From an uncultured Lachnospiraceae bacterium (GTDB lineage Bacteria; Bacillota_A; Clostridia; Lachnospirales; Lachnospiraceae): a stretch of 64,000 nt of DNA. Both the position numbers and the translations under genes were made by a program. The notes under the pieces were generated by a model. It was not told the origin of the DNA and did not search any database. It saw only the letters and a program-made list of their open reading frames with translations. The stretch is taken from NCBI GenBank assembly GCA_902801585.1, contig CADCIU010000004.1, positions 124,001-188,000 of the forward strand. The letters run 5' to 3'. Of this stretch, positions 8,844-19,688 are shown one piece after another (within the stretch, counting starts at the first letter, position 1; each line of letters opens with the position of its first letter).

Positions 8844-9167
8844 ATGAACAAAAAAATCAGGACCGGAGCCGTTGACAGCTTGTTTGAAGCAATTCTGACA
8901 CTGGAGAACAAGGAGGAATGCTACAGCTTTTTTGAAGATCTGTGTACGGTCAATGAGCTCCTTTCATTATCACAGCGCTTTGAGGTGGCAACTATGCTTC
9001 GCAAGCATGATACATATCTCAAGATCGCGGAGAAGACCGGGGCTTCGACCGCTACGATCAGTAGGGTGAACCGCTCTCTTAATTACGGAGACGACGGATA
9101 TGCGCTTGTGTTCGCGAGAATGCCCAGCATGAAAGACTTTATCGAAGCGGAAAATGCGAAGGACTGA
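8844..9167 (+). CDS. yerC: YerC/YecD family TrpR-related DNA-binding protein
   Basis: A 107-residue small helical protein with the Trp-repressor-like helix-turn-helix: LSLSQRFEVATMLRKHDTYLKIAEKTGASTA is followed by TISRVNRSLNYG. The ligand of this family in Firmicutes is not established; it need not be tryptophan. Start has GGGAG about 12 bases upstream. The yfhO gene follows after 26 bases, so they may be co-transcribed; control of yfhO is speculation. Confidence 0.88.
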   Translation: MNKKIRTGAVDSLFEAILTLENKEECYSFFEDLCTVNELLSLSQRFEVATMLRKHDTYLKIAEKTGASTATISRVNRSLNYGDDGYALVFARMPSMKDFIEAENAKD

Positions 9168-9193
9168 ACTTACACGGACCAGAGGAAACTGTT

Positions 9194-11545
9194 TTGACTA
9201 ATAAACGTTCTACCGTATTACATTTTATAATGCTGTTTATGGGGGGAGCGCTGCTGTATTTGGCAGCGGTCCTTCCCTTTTTGATTTATCACGGCGGAAT
9301 CTTTTTCTATTACGGCGACTATAATGTACAGCAGGTCCCTTTCTATATTCTGGCGCACAGAGCGGTGAGAAACGGGTATTTCTTTTGGAACCCCTATATC
9401 GATCTGGGAAGCAGTATGGGAGGCAGCCTGTCTTTTTATCTGTGGGGGAGCCCTTTCTTCTGGCTCACCATTCCGTTTCCGGAGAGAACAGTCCCTTACA
9501 TTCTGCCCTTTGTGATGTCTTTGCGATACGGAACGGCAGTGGTCACATCTTATGCTTGGATCCGCCGCCAGGTGAAGAGCGATTTCTGGGCAGTGACCGG
9601 CAGTTTTCTCTATGCCTTTTCCGGCTTTCAGGCCTGCAACATTGTTTTCCAGCACTTTCACGATGCGACTGCCTTTTTCCCGCTTTATCTCCTCACGTTT
9701 GACGAGATCGTCCAAAAGAGAAAAAACATCGGCTTTATCCTGATGACGGCGCTCATGTCCATCATCAACTATTATTTCTTTTTCGGCCAGGTGGTCTTCC
9801 TGGTCCTGTACTATTTTGTCAGATATTACAGGAAGGGAGATATGCCGGGAAGGATGAGGGAGATGCTCTACGTTGCACTAAACGGTGCTGTCGGACTCCT
9901 CATCGCTGCGTTTTTCCTTGTTCAGTCGATTACGGGCGTGAGCGGGAACAGCCGTCTGGACAATTATATCAACGGATACGGTATCCTTGCCTATGAGAGC
10001 GGGACAACGCCTCTGGCCATCTTAAAATCCCTGTTCGTCGTTCCGGACATCATCGCAAAGCCCACGCTCTTTTCCGGCGAACAGGTCAGGAACGGATCAC
10101 TGGCCGCGTATCTTCCGTGTTTTTCCATGTCCGGGGTCATTGCCTATTTCGGCATTTTCAAAAAGAACTGGAAGAAGAAGATATGCATTCTGTGCGCGGT
10201 GACAGCGCTGGTGCCGGTGTTCAATTCCGCTTTCAGTGCTTTCAACGCCAACTACTACGCCAGATGGTTCTATATGCCGATCCTGATCATGTCTTCCATG
10301 ACGGTCCGCGCACTGGAAACAGAGAAAAAGCGGGATCTTGCCCGAGGTGCTTTCGCAACAGCCGCGATCACGGTCGGGATCATGCTCTGCGCAGCGATCC
10401 CCACGCTGGAAAAGGGAAAGATCAAGTGGTTTTCGATCTGTGACAATATGGACCTTCTGATCATAGAGATCATGGCGACTGCAGTCCAGCTTCTCATTAT
10501 GATCATGATCATGGTCTTTCTTCCTATGGCACGGAGTATCAGAAAATATGCAAAAGCCGTAATTCTGACCGGCACCCTTGTCTCATGCCTGATCACGAAC
10601 CTCGCGGTATTGTACAACGGAAATTCCCTGATCGCGCGGACGGGCGGTGTCAAATGGAAACAGCAGATGCTCGATACGAAGCCTTCGCTCAGTGACACGT
10701 CCGGTTTTTTCAGGGTCGAGACAGACGGCACATCCACAAACTATGAGATGGTGTGGGGCATACCCACGATCCACTGCTTCGAGAGTACGGTAAATCCGTC
10801 CATCTTTTCTTTTTACCGAAAGATCGGCATGATCAGGACCGTGGAATCCACGCTGCCCGTTGACCGCGTGGGGGCCAGAGCGCTCCTGTCTGTCCGGTAT
10901 TATATCGAAAATGATCTGGTCAAGCCGTCTGAAACACTGGAAGAGAAGGGCGGCATGCTGGGATATAAAGAGGGACTTCCCAGCAGCGGGTACAGGATCT
11001 ACGAGACAGAGAATTATATCCCGATGGGATTTACGTTTGAGAATTACATAAGGGACGATGTGTATAAGTCCATGAAAAAAGGAGAGCTCACGGACAGGCT
11101 GCTCGTCAAAGACCTGATCCTCACTCAGGAGCAGTGTGAGCGGTACGGGCATCTCATGGAGGAGGATAAACACGCGGACGACAGTCTGATGAGCAGTTCC
11201 GATTTTTCCAGATACTGCAGAGAGCGCGCAGAGTCGGCATGCAGCAGCTTTGAATTTGACTGTCACGGATTCAAGGCACGGATCAGTCTTCCGGCAGAGA
11301 ACCTGGTCTTCTTCTCTGTCCCCTATGATCCCGGATTTACTGCGACAGTAGACGGCGAAGAAGTGCCGGTGGAAATGGTCGACGGCGGACTTATGGCGAT
11401 CCCGGTAAAGGAAGGGGAGCATCAGATCGAGTTCCGGTATTTCCCCAAGAACCTGCTGCCCGCATCCTTCATCTCCGCGCTGACAGCTGTCGGACTCCTG
11501 ATATTCGTAATTCGCAGAAAGTCATCAAAGAAAAAGAGCGCGTGA
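9194..11545 (+). CDS. yfhO: YfhO family multi-spanning membrane protein
   Basis: A 783-residue integral membrane protein with about a dozen hydrophobic segments, from FIMLFMGGALLYLAAVLPFL at the N-terminus to ASFISALTAVGLLIFVI at the end, and a long extracytoplasmic-type region (roughly residues 480-740) between them. YfhO proteins resemble GT-C glycosyltransferases and are linked to sugar decoration of teichoic acids in Bacillus (family knowledge). Early motif GDYNVQQVPFY is typical of the family. Start is TTG at 9194 with AGAGGA at 9181-9186. Substrate here is unknown. Confidence 0.85.
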   Translation: MTNKRSTVLHFIMLFMGGALLYLAAVLPFLIYHGGIFFYYGDYNVQQVPFYILAHRAVRNGYFFWNPYIDLGSSMGGSLSFYLWGSPFFWLTIPFPERTVPYILPFVMSLRYGTAVVTSYAWIRRQVKSDFWAVTGSFLYAFSGFQACNIVFQHFHDATAFFPLYLLTFDEIVQKRKNIGFILMTALMSIINYYFFFGQVVFLVLYYFVRYYRKGDMPGRMREMLYVALNGAVGLLIAAFFLVQSITGVSGNSRLDNYINGYGILAYESGTTPLAILKSLFVVPDIIAKPTLFSGEQVRNGSLAAYLPCFSMSGVIAYFGIFKKNWKKKICILCAVTALVPVFNSAFSAFNANYYARWFYMPILIMSSMTVRALETEKKRDLARGAFATAAITVGIMLCAAIPTLEKGKIKWFSICDNMDLLIIEIMATAVQLLIMIMIMVFLPMARSIRKYAKAVILTGTLVSCLITNLAVLYNGNSLIARTGGVKWKQQMLDTKPSLSDTSGFFRVETDGTSTNYEMVWGIPTIHCFESTVNPSIFSFYRKIGMIRTVESTLPVDRVGARALLSVRYYIENDLVKPSETLEEKGGMLGYKEGLPSSGYRIYETENYIPMGFTFENYIRDDVYKSMKKGELTDRLLVKDLILTQEQCERYGHLMEEDKHADDSLMSSSDFSRYCRERAESACSSFEFDCHGFKARISLPAENLVFFSVPYDPGFTATVDGEEVPVEMVDGGLMAIPVKEGEHQIEFRYFPKNLLPASFISALTAVGLLIFVIRRKSSKKKSA

Positions 11546-11563
11546 TCAAAGGGCTGTGATGAA

Positions 11564-11590
11564 ATGTCCGCGATCAATATGTCCGCGATA
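11564..11590 (+). repeat. Short direct repeat downstream of yfhO
   Basis: ATGTCCGCGAT occurs at 11564 and again 15 bases later at 11579; ATGTCC recurs at 11600, just before the -35 box of the next operon. Confidence 0.5.
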
Positions 11591-11605
11591 GAAGTACAAA
11601 TGTCC

Positions 11606-11634
11606 TTGCAATGAAGAACGATGCGTGATACTAT
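11606..11634 (+). promoter_or_regulatory. Predicted promoter of the ACT-hom-lysC cluster
   Basis: TTGCAA (11606-11611), 17-base spacer ending in TGA, TACTAT (11629-11634). Confidence 0.5.
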
Positions 11635-11690
11635 AAGTCTCGTCGGTTTGTAATGCAATATATGGGATATCGTATTCAAAGGAGCCGGAT

Positions 11691-12143
11691 GTGAGCGATA
11701 AAGCGGAGTATTACATTGTTCGCAGGAGGGCTGTACCGGAAGTCCTCAGGGGTGTGGTGAAGGCAAATCAGCTCCTTGCTTCCGGAAAAGCCAAAACAGT
11801 GAACGAAGCTGCGGAGATGGCGGGGATCAGCCGCAGTTCCTATTACAAATTCAAGGATGATATTGAGGAGTTTCACGACAGTATGTCGGGAATGAATATC
11901 ACCCTTTCATGTGAGATCAACGATGAACCGGGAATACTGGCGCAGCTTTTGGTGATCATCTCAGGGTGCAATGCCAATATTCTTACCATTCATCAGAGTA
12001 TTCCGATCAGCGGCGTCGCCGATCTGAGCATCAGTCTTCAGATTCGGGATAATACAGAGGATGTGAGCCTGATGATCCGTAAGCTCGAGAGCCTGAGCGG
12101 TATCCGCAAGGTAAGGATCATGGGAAGGGACAGGACACAGTGA
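11691..12143 (+). CDS. PheB-like protein with N-terminal HTH and C-terminal ACT domain
   Basis: A 150-residue protein. Residues about 20-60 contain a helix-turn-helix-like segment (TVNEAAEMAGISRSSYYKFK), and residues about 70-148 form an ACT domain (NITLSCEINDEPGILAQLL, ending GIRKVRIMG). ACT domains bind amino acids. The gene leads the hom-lysC cluster, so a role in sensing a threonine- or aspartate-family product is plausible, but neither a DNA target nor a ligand can be read from sequence. Start is GTG at 11691 after AGGAG; the overlapping ATG at 11689 hits an immediate stop. Similar proteins are annotated pheB or UPF0735. Confidence 0.88.
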   Translation: MSDKAEYYIVRRRAVPEVLRGVVKANQLLASGKAKTVNEAAEMAGISRSSYYKFKDDIEEFHDSMSGMNITLSCEINDEPGILAQLLVIISGCNANILTIHQSIPISGVADLSISLQIRDNTEDVSLMIRKLESLSGIRKVRIMGRDRTQ

Positions 12144-12184
12144 TCTGCCGGAACCGATCATCAATATGATCTGACAGGCAATTG

Positions 12185-12208
12185 ATCAGGTAATTTATCA
12201 GGTAATTC
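12185..12208 (+). repeat. 12-bp tandem duplication upstream of hom
   Basis: ATCAGGTAATTT (12185-12196) and ATCAGGTAATTC (12197-12208) are adjacent and differ only in the last base. Confidence 0.6.
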
Positions 12209-12255
12209 ATGACAGAGTGCTAAGCCGGCACCGGTCATTATAAAGGAGAAAACAA

Positions 12256-13473
12256 ATGATACAGATGGCAGTTCTCGGATTCGGTACAGTCGGTAGCGGC
12301 GTTGTGGAGCTCATAGACCGCAACCAGGATGTGATCAGAAAGACTGTTCCGGAAGGAATCTATGTGAAGTATATTCTCGATCTTCGTGATTTCCCCCAGA
12401 GTCCTTACAACAGCAGAGTCACCCATGACTTTCAGGATATCCTGGATGACGAAGAGATCTCTGTCGTCTGCGAGACGATGGGCGGGAGAGAGCCGGCCTA
12501 TACCTTTACCAAAAAAGCGCTGGAGCGCGGGATCAGTGTATGCACTTCCAACAAGGAGCTTGTCGCAGCCCATGGTCCGGAGCTTCTGAAAGTTGCCGCC
12601 GCACACAATTGCAGCTACCTGTTCGAGGCGAGCGTCGGAGGCGGAATTCCGCTGATCAGGCCTATCTGCGCCTGCCTGACGCAGGAGAACATCACCTCGG
12701 TGTTCGGTATTCTCAACGGAACGACCAATTACATCATGACGAGAATGGAAAAAGCGGGCCTTTCTTTCGATGAGGCACTCAGAGAGGCACAGGAGAACGG
12801 CTATGCGGAGAGAAACCCTGAAGCGGATGTCGAAGGACACGATGCGTGCCGAAAGATCGCGATCCTCTCGTCTCTCATCAGTACGAAGACAGTTCGCTAT
12901 GAAGATATCCCCTGTGAAGGGATCACGCGAGTGACGGAAGCGGATTTCGGATATGCCAGGAATATGGGGATGGCGATCAAGCTTCTTGGGGTCAGCAGAA
13001 AAGAAGATGACGGCAGCTTCCATGTCCGCACGGCGCCCTTCCTGGTCCGCTGCGACCACCCGCTGCACAGCGTGCAGGACGTCTTCAACGGTGTCTTCGT
13101 CCACGGCAACATGGTGGATGACCTCATGTTCTACGGCCGCGGCGCCGGAAAATATCCGACGGCCAGCGCCGTCGTCTCCGACGTGATGGAATGTGCAAGA
13201 AATATAGGAAGAAACGTCGGCTGCCACTGGGATGATGAAGTTCTGGAGCTCGGTGATCCGATGAGTGAGTCCTATCGCTATTTTGTCCGCGTGGATGCGG
13301 GTGAGAAAGAAAAGACGGCAGAAATCTTTAAGGCGGCGCAGGAAGTCTGTTCCGATACACCTGTCCCGGATGAAGCGGCATTTGTGACCGCACTTATGAC
13401 AGAAAAGGAAATGCAGGAAAAGAGCGGCGGTCTCAGGACCATAAAGCAGTGCATCCGCCTATTGCAGGATTGA
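12256..13473 (+). CDS. hom: Homoserine dehydrogenase
   Basis: NAD(P)H-dependent reduction of aspartate semialdehyde to homoserine, feeding threonine and methionine synthesis. The 405-residue protein has the Rossmann motif GFGTVGSGV, CTSNKELV, and the signature GGGIPLIRP with GILNGTTNYIMTRM; the dimerisation/catalytic region carries ADVEGHDACRK. The last 70 residues (YFVRVDAGEKEKT, AAFVTALMT) look like a short ACT-like regulatory module. AAAGGAG lies upstream of the ATG. Next gene is aspartokinase, consistent with joint control of the aspartate family. Confidence 0.96.
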   Translation: MIQMAVLGFGTVGSGVVELIDRNQDVIRKTVPEGIYVKYILDLRDFPQSPYNSRVTHDFQDILDDEEISVVCETMGGREPAYTFTKKALERGISVCTSNKELVAAHGPELLKVAAAHNCSYLFEASVGGGIPLIRPICACLTQENITSVFGILNGTTNYIMTRMEKAGLSFDEALREAQENGYAERNPEADVEGHDACRKIAILSSLISTKTVRYEDIPCEGITRVTEADFGYARNMGMAIKLLGVSRKEDDGSFHVRTAPFLVRCDHPLHSVQDVFNGVFVHGNMVDDLMFYGRGAGKYPTASAVVSDVMECARNIGRNVGCHWDDEVLELGDPMSESYRYFVRVDAGEKEKTAEIFKAAQEVCSDTPVPDEAAFVTALMTEKEMQEKSGGLRTIKQCIRLLQD

Positions 13474-13517
13474 GAGTTTTTTGGTATTACATAGTAGTCG
13501 GCCCGAAACGCAGTTGT

Positions 13518-13539
13518 GAAAAAGATGCGAAAAGGCTGC
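13518..13539 (+). repeat. Weak 11-bp duplication before lysC
   Basis: GAAAAAGATGC (13518-13528) and GAAAAGGCTGC (13529-13539) match at 9 of 11 bases. Confidence 0.35.
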
Positions 13540-13561
13540 AATACAGTTACGAGGAGGGAGT

Positions 13562-13578
13562 CTCCGGCACCACCGGAG
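13562..13578 (+). other. Small hairpin before lysC
   Basis: CTCCGG and CCGGAG form a perfect 6-bp stem around CACCA, just upstream of the chosen lysC start. It could affect access to the start; no terminator T-run follows. Confidence 0.4.
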
Positions 13579-13593
13579 CAAAAAAACACAGTA

Positions 13594-14916
13594 ATGAAAA
13601 AAGTAGTCAAATTCGGCGGGAGTTCTTTGGCGGATTCAGAACAGTTCAGGAAAGTGGGACAGATCATCCTGGACGATCCTTCCAGGACATATGTCATCCC
13701 GTCTGCTCCCGGCAAGAGATTCAGCGGAGACGACAAAGTCACGGATCTGCTGTACAGAATGCACTCGAAAGCCTCCAAAGATGAGGACTTCGGGGAGGAA
13801 CTCGATACGATCAGAGAGAGATACCAGGAGATCATTGACGGCCTTGGGCTGGAAGGCTTCTCCCTCGAGGGTGAATTTGCCCAGATCGAGCGGCGCATGC
13901 TGCAGAATCCGGACAGCAACTATGCCGCGTCGCGCGGAGAGTATCTGAACGGCCGCATTATGGCGAGGTATCTTGGCTATAAGTTTATTGATGCCAAGGA
14001 TGTGATCTTCTTTGACGAACACGGAAACCTGGACGCCGAAAAGACAAATGAGGTGCTCTCAGAGGCTCTCAAAGAGAATCCCAAAGCCGTGATCCCGGGC
14101 TTTTACGGCAGAGGCTATGACGGACAGGTCAAGACCTTCTCAAGGGGCGGAAGCGACATCACCGGCTCTATTGTGGCAAGAGCGTGCCGCGCCGACGTCT
14201 ATGAGAACTGGACCGATGTATCCGGATTCATGGTGGCGGATCCAAGGATCATCAACAACCCTGTGGGAATTGAGACCATCACATACAGGGAGCTCAGAGA
14301 GCTCTCCTACATGGGCGCATCTGTACTGCATGAGGATGCGATCTTCCCCGTCCGGCACGAGGGTATTCCGATCAATATCAAGAATACCAACAGACCGGAT
14401 GACGACGGGACGTGGATCGTTGAGAGCACCTGCCAGAAATCCGGTTACGTGATCACCGGGATCGCCGGCAAAAAGGGATTCTGCACCGTGCTGATCTCCA
14501 AGGCGCTCATGAACTCCGAGGTGGGATTCGGACGAAAGGTGCTGCAGGCATTTGAAGAGAACGGCATTTCCTTTGAACACATGCCTTCCGGGATCGACAC
14601 GATGACGATCGTCGTTCACGAAGACGAGTTCATGCACAAAGAGCAGAGAGTCGTCTCGGCGATCCACAGAATGGCACAGCCGGATTCCATTGAGATCGAA
14701 TCCGACCTGGCGCTGATCGCTGTTGTGGGGCGCGGAATGAAATCCATGCGCGGTACGGCGGGAAGGATCTTCTCCGCACTGGCCCACGCCCAGGTCAATG
14801 TCCGCATGATCGACCAGGGATCGAGCGAGCTCAACATCATCATCGGCGTCAACAACGAAGATTTTGAAATCGCAGTGCGGGCAATTTATGATATTTTTGT
14901 CAAGATCCGGATATGA
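13594..14916 (+). CDS. lysC: Aspartate kinase
   Basis: Phosphorylates aspartate, the entry step to lysine, threonine and methionine. From the start chosen the protein is 440 residues and begins KKVVKFGGSSLAD, the kinase signature; FSRGGSDITGS and ENWTDVSGF follow, then two ACT domains (CTVLISKALMNSEVGFGRK and ALIAVVGRGMKSMRGTAGRI). A longer version from 13516 is possible; it has no family-like N-terminus and spans a repeat and a hairpin. The ribosome binding site is weak for 13594 (CGGAG, 15 bases away), so the exact start is uncertain. Which end product inhibits the enzyme cannot be told from sequence. Confidence 0.94.
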   Translation: MKKVVKFGGSSLADSEQFRKVGQIILDDPSRTYVIPSAPGKRFSGDDKVTDLLYRMHSKASKDEDFGEELDTIRERYQEIIDGLGLEGFSLEGEFAQIERRMLQNPDSNYAASRGEYLNGRIMARYLGYKFIDAKDVIFFDEHGNLDAEKTNEVLSEALKENPKAVIPGFYGRGYDGQVKTFSRGGSDITGSIVARACRADVYENWTDVSGFMVADPRIINNPVGIETITYRELRELSYMGASVLHEDAIFPVRHEGIPINIKNTNRPDDDGTWIVESTCQKSGYVITGIAGKKGFCTVLISKALMNSEVGFGRKVLQAFEENGISFEHMPSGIDTMTIVVHEDEFMHKEQRVVSAIHRMAQPDSIEIESDLALIAVVGRGMKSMRGTAGRIFSALAHAQVNVRMIDQGSSELNIIIGVNNEDFEIAVRAIYDIFVKIRI

Positions 14917-14948
14917 TCTCATACCGGTGCGGCACCAAATATTCCTCC

Positions 14949-14975
14949 TTGCAATCTTAAATATTCTGATATAAT
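14949..14975 (+). promoter_or_regulatory. Predicted promoter upstream of the small membrane protein and guaB
   Basis: TTGCAA (14949-14954), 15-base spacer, TATAAT (14970-14975). Expected transcription start near 14982 lies after the ATG at 14976, which supports the start at 15018 for the next gene. Confidence 0.5.
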
Positions 14976-15017
14976 ATGATTAGAAATAATCTGAAAACAG
15001 GAATGAGGGAACAAGGT

Positions 15018-17082
<2,065 letters not shown>

Positions 17083-17100
17083 TCTCACTAAGCTGTGGCC

Positions 17101-17165
17101 GGCATACAGCCGGAATACATTTGGAATACATGGGAATACATTCGGAATACAGTCAGAATACAGTT
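17101..17165 (+). repeat. Six-copy 11-bp tandem array between guaB and glnS
   Basis: Units GGCATACAGCC, GGAATACATTT, GGAATACATG, GGAATACATTC, GGAATACAGTC and AGAATACAGTT run head-to-tail. The core GAATACA is nearly invariant; one unit is 10 bases. This is the longest array of its kind in the window. Confidence 0.85.
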
Positions 17166-17185
17166 ACATTCGTTTAGGAGCATTT

Positions 17186-18886
17186 ATGGGTAAAGAAGAA
17201 CTGAAAAGAGATGACGCCGCGGTCTCATCCGAAGAGAAAGTGAGCCGTCATTTTATCGAGAAGGAAATTGATAAAGATCTGGCGGAAGGTGTGTATACAA
17301 CGGTTCACACGCGCTTCCCCCCGGAACCGAACGGCTATCTGCATATAGGACATGCCAAGAGTATTCTCTTGAACTACGGTATGGCGCAGGAGTACGGCGG
17401 CAAATTTAATCTGCGGTTCGATGATACCAATCCGACCAAAGAGAAGAGCGAATTTGTGGAGTCCATCAAAGAGGACGTGGCATGGCTCGGAGCGGACTAT
17501 GAAGACCGTCTCTTTTTTGCCTCCAACTACTTTGAAGAGATGTATGAGATCGCGGTCAAATTGATCAAAAAAGGAAAGGCCTACGTCTCGGACCTGACAG
17601 CCGAGCAGATGAGAGAGTACCGCGGAACGCTCGAGGAACCCGGCATCGATGATCCGAACAGAGACCGCAGCATAGAGGAGAATCTGGAGCTCTTTGAACG
17701 CATGAAGAACGGCGAGTTTGCGGACGGCGAGAAGACACTCCGCGCCAAGATCGATATGGCCAGTTCCAATATGAACATGAGGGACCCGATCCTGTACAGA
17801 GTGGCGCATATGCATCACCACAATACAGGCGATGCGTGGTGCATCTATCCGATGTACGACTATGCGCATCCCATCGAGGATGCCATCGAGCATATCACGC
17901 ACTCGCTGTGCACGCTGGAATTTGAGGACCACCGCCCGCTGTACGACTGGGTCGTGCGGGAAGCTGAATTTGATCATCCGCCCAGACAGATCGAGTTTGC
18001 TAAGATGTATCTGACAAACGTGGTCACCGGCAAGAGATATATCAAAAAGCTTGTGGAAGACGGCATCGTTGACGGATGGGACGATCCCAGGCTGGTCAGC
18101 ATTTCCGGACTCCGCCGCAGGGGATTCACGCCGGCCTCCATCAAGCGCTTCGTGGAACTGAGCGGCATATCCAAGGCGCAGTCCTCTTCGGACTACGCGA
18201 TGCTCGAATACTGCATCAGAGAGGATCTCAAACCCAGCTGCAGCAGAATGCTGACAGTACTGGATCCGCTCAAACTGATCATCGACAACTATCCTGAAGA
18301 TCAGACAGAGATGCTCGACGCGGACAATAACCTCGAGAATCCCGAGCTCGGTGTCCGCCAGATTCCTTTCGGACGGGAGCTTTGGATCGAGAGAGAGGAT
18401 TTTCTGACAGCGCCGATCCCCAAGTATAAGAGACTGTACCCCGGAAACGAAGTGCGCCTGATGTATGCGTATTTTGTCAAATGTGTCGGGTATGATACGG
18501 ATGAAGACGGCAATGTGACGGCTGTCCACGTGACCTATGATCCCGAGACCAAGAGCGGAAGCGGATTTACCGGCAGAAAAGTCAAGGGAACGATCCACTG
18601 GGTCAGCGCTAAGGAAGCCGTTCCCGTCAAAGTCAGACTTTATGAGAATATCGTGGATGAGGCCAAGGGCGTCTATAATGAAGACGGGTCGCTCAACCTC
18701 AATCCGGATTCCCTCAGAGAGTGCAGCGCATACGCGGAGCCTGCTCTGAAGAACGCAGCCAAATTCGAACGTTTCCAGTTTGTCAGAAACGGTTATTTCT
18801 GTGTTGACTGCCACGATTCGAAGGAAGGCGCCCCTGTATTTAACAGGATCGTCGGTCTCAAGAGCTCCTTCAAGCTTCCGGTATGA
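17186..18886 (+). CDS. glnS: Glutaminyl-tRNA synthetase
   Basis: Charges tRNA-Gln directly. The 566-residue class I enzyme has PPEPNGYLHIGHAKS at about residues 50-64, LRFDDTNPTKE, a Gln-specific catalytic core (MHHHNTGDAWCIYPMYD, CTLEFEDHRPLYDW) and the two-barrel anticodon-binding region at the C-terminus. The KMSKS equivalent reads VVTGKRYIKKLV, where GlnRS usually has VMSKR. AGGAG (17176-17180) precedes the ATG. Presence of GlnRS next to a separate GluRS (gltX at 59416) suggests direct glutaminylation, but a GatCAB route elsewhere cannot be excluded. GlnRS is commonly regarded as horizontally acquired in bacteria. Confidence 0.96.
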   Translation: MGKEELKRDDAAVSSEEKVSRHFIEKEIDKDLAEGVYTTVHTRFPPEPNGYLHIGHAKSILLNYGMAQEYGGKFNLRFDDTNPTKEKSEFVESIKEDVAWLGADYEDRLFFASNYFEEMYEIAVKLIKKGKAYVSDLTAEQMREYRGTLEEPGIDDPNRDRSIEENLELFERMKNGEFADGEKTLRAKIDMASSNMNMRDPILYRVAHMHHHNTGDAWCIYPMYDYAHPIEDAIEHITHSLCTLEFEDHRPLYDWVVREAEFDHPPRQIEFAKMYLTNVVTGKRYIKKLVEDGIVDGWDDPRLVSISGLRRRGFTPASIKRFVELSGISKAQSSSDYAMLEYCIREDLKPSCSRMLTVLDPLKLIIDNYPEDQTEMLDADNNLENPELGVRQIPFGRELWIEREDFLTAPIPKYKRLYPGNEVRLMYAYFVKCVGYDTDEDGNVTAVHVTYDPETKSGSGFTGRKVKGTIHWVSAKEAVPVKVRLYENIVDEAKGVYNEDGSLNLNPDSLRECSAYAEPALKNAAKFERFQFVRNGYFCVDCHDSKEGAPVFNRIVGLKSSFKLPV

Positions 18887-18904
18887 CGTGACAAAGATCT
18901 GTGA

Positions 18905-19501
18905 TCAAAAATGATCTCTGAAAAATCCGACGGCTTCCGCTGCGGATGCCCGGTACCTGTCGGGATCGCTGCTGCCTTCCCGAAGCAGGGAGGTCATGAG
19001 GTCGATCCTGACCAGTTCGATATAATGCTCCGTTTTCAGGGCATCATCCAAGACCATAGTCTTGGGAAGGACTGATTGATTCACAAGGCTGCGGATTCGA
19101 TCTGTGTACATCACAGCGTTTTCCGCAGCCTGTTTGGATATGCCGCCGGATTCGGAAAGGACTCTTTTAAGGAACAGCATCATGTAAGGATAGCGGCGCA
19201 TGGTCTGGGATTCCGCATTTACGATCGCCGTCATCAGATCGAAAAAGGGAAGGGATTCCCGCTTTCTGAGCTCCGAACCGAGTTCGACAAGTGCGTAGCG
19301 GGCGCTGTATTCGGCGAGGAACTCGTAGAGTCCCTGTTTGCTGTAAAAATAGTGAAACAGGAGCCCTTTGCTGATCGATGCGCCGGCCACGATCTCATCG
19401 GTACTGGCGTGCCGGTAACCGCCGACTGCAAATACTTTGAGTGCGCTGTTGATCATGCTGTCCTGTCTGGATTTTTTGAGATCCCAGAATTTTTCGTTCA
19501 C
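18905..19501 (-). CDS. TetR/AcrR family transcriptional regulator
   Basis: A 198-residue protein. N-terminal residues about 10-55 form the TetR HTH: SMINSALKVFAVGGYRHAST, DEIVAGASISKGLLFHYFYS, KQGLYEFL. The rest is a helical ligand domain without recognisable specificity. Start is GTG at 19501 with GGAGGT on the minus strand (19509-19514); the ATG at 19552 lies at or before the predicted transcription start. It is divergent from the acidic protein gene and convergent with glnS, and a palindrome in the divergent spacer is a candidate operator. Confidence 0.9.
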   Translation of the reverse strand: MNEKFWDLKKSRQDSMINSALKVFAVGGYRHASTDEIVAGASISKGLLFHYFYSKQGLYEFLAEYSARYALVELGSELRKRESLPFFDLMTAIVNAESQTMRRYPYMMLFLKRVLSESGGISKQAAENAVMYTDRIRSLVNQSVLPKTMVLDDALKTEHYIELVRIDLMTSLLREGSSDPDRYRASAAEAVGFFRDHF

Positions 19502-19556
19502 TTGACTGACCTCCGTATTTTGACATGAAATCTGTTCGGATTGTGATGGCATTTTT

Positions 19557-19585
19557 ATGATAGCATTGCTTTATGGCCGTAACAA
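19557..19585 (-). promoter_or_regulatory. Predicted promoter of the TetR gene
   Basis: On the minus strand TTGTTA (19580-19585) is followed by a 17-base spacer ending in TGC and TATCAT (19557-19562). Confidence 0.55.
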
Positions 19586-19621
19586 TTAAGAGTTTATATT
19601 TTGAATAATCGCTTTTCATTT

Positions 19622-19637
19622 TACTCCAAATAGAGTA
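19622..19637. promoter_or_regulatory. Palindrome in the TetR divergent spacer, candidate operator
   Basis: TACTC-CAAATA-GAGTA is a perfect 5-bp inverted repeat with 6-base centre, about 50 bases before the acidic protein gene. TetR proteins bind palindromes of this size; the link is inferred from position. Confidence 0.35.
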
Positions 19638-19688
19638 CCATGAGATGAAAACGTAAATCAGATCCGATCGATCTGGAAGGAGGAAATT

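Noticed and set aside
12144..13593. Lysine riboswitch or T-box controlling hom or lysC
   Set aside because: The spacers are about 110 and 120 bases and show no riboswitch core, T-box bulge or terminator; too short for either class.
17101..17165. CRISPR array
   Set aside because: Units are 11 bases with no unique spacers between them, and no cas genes are present.
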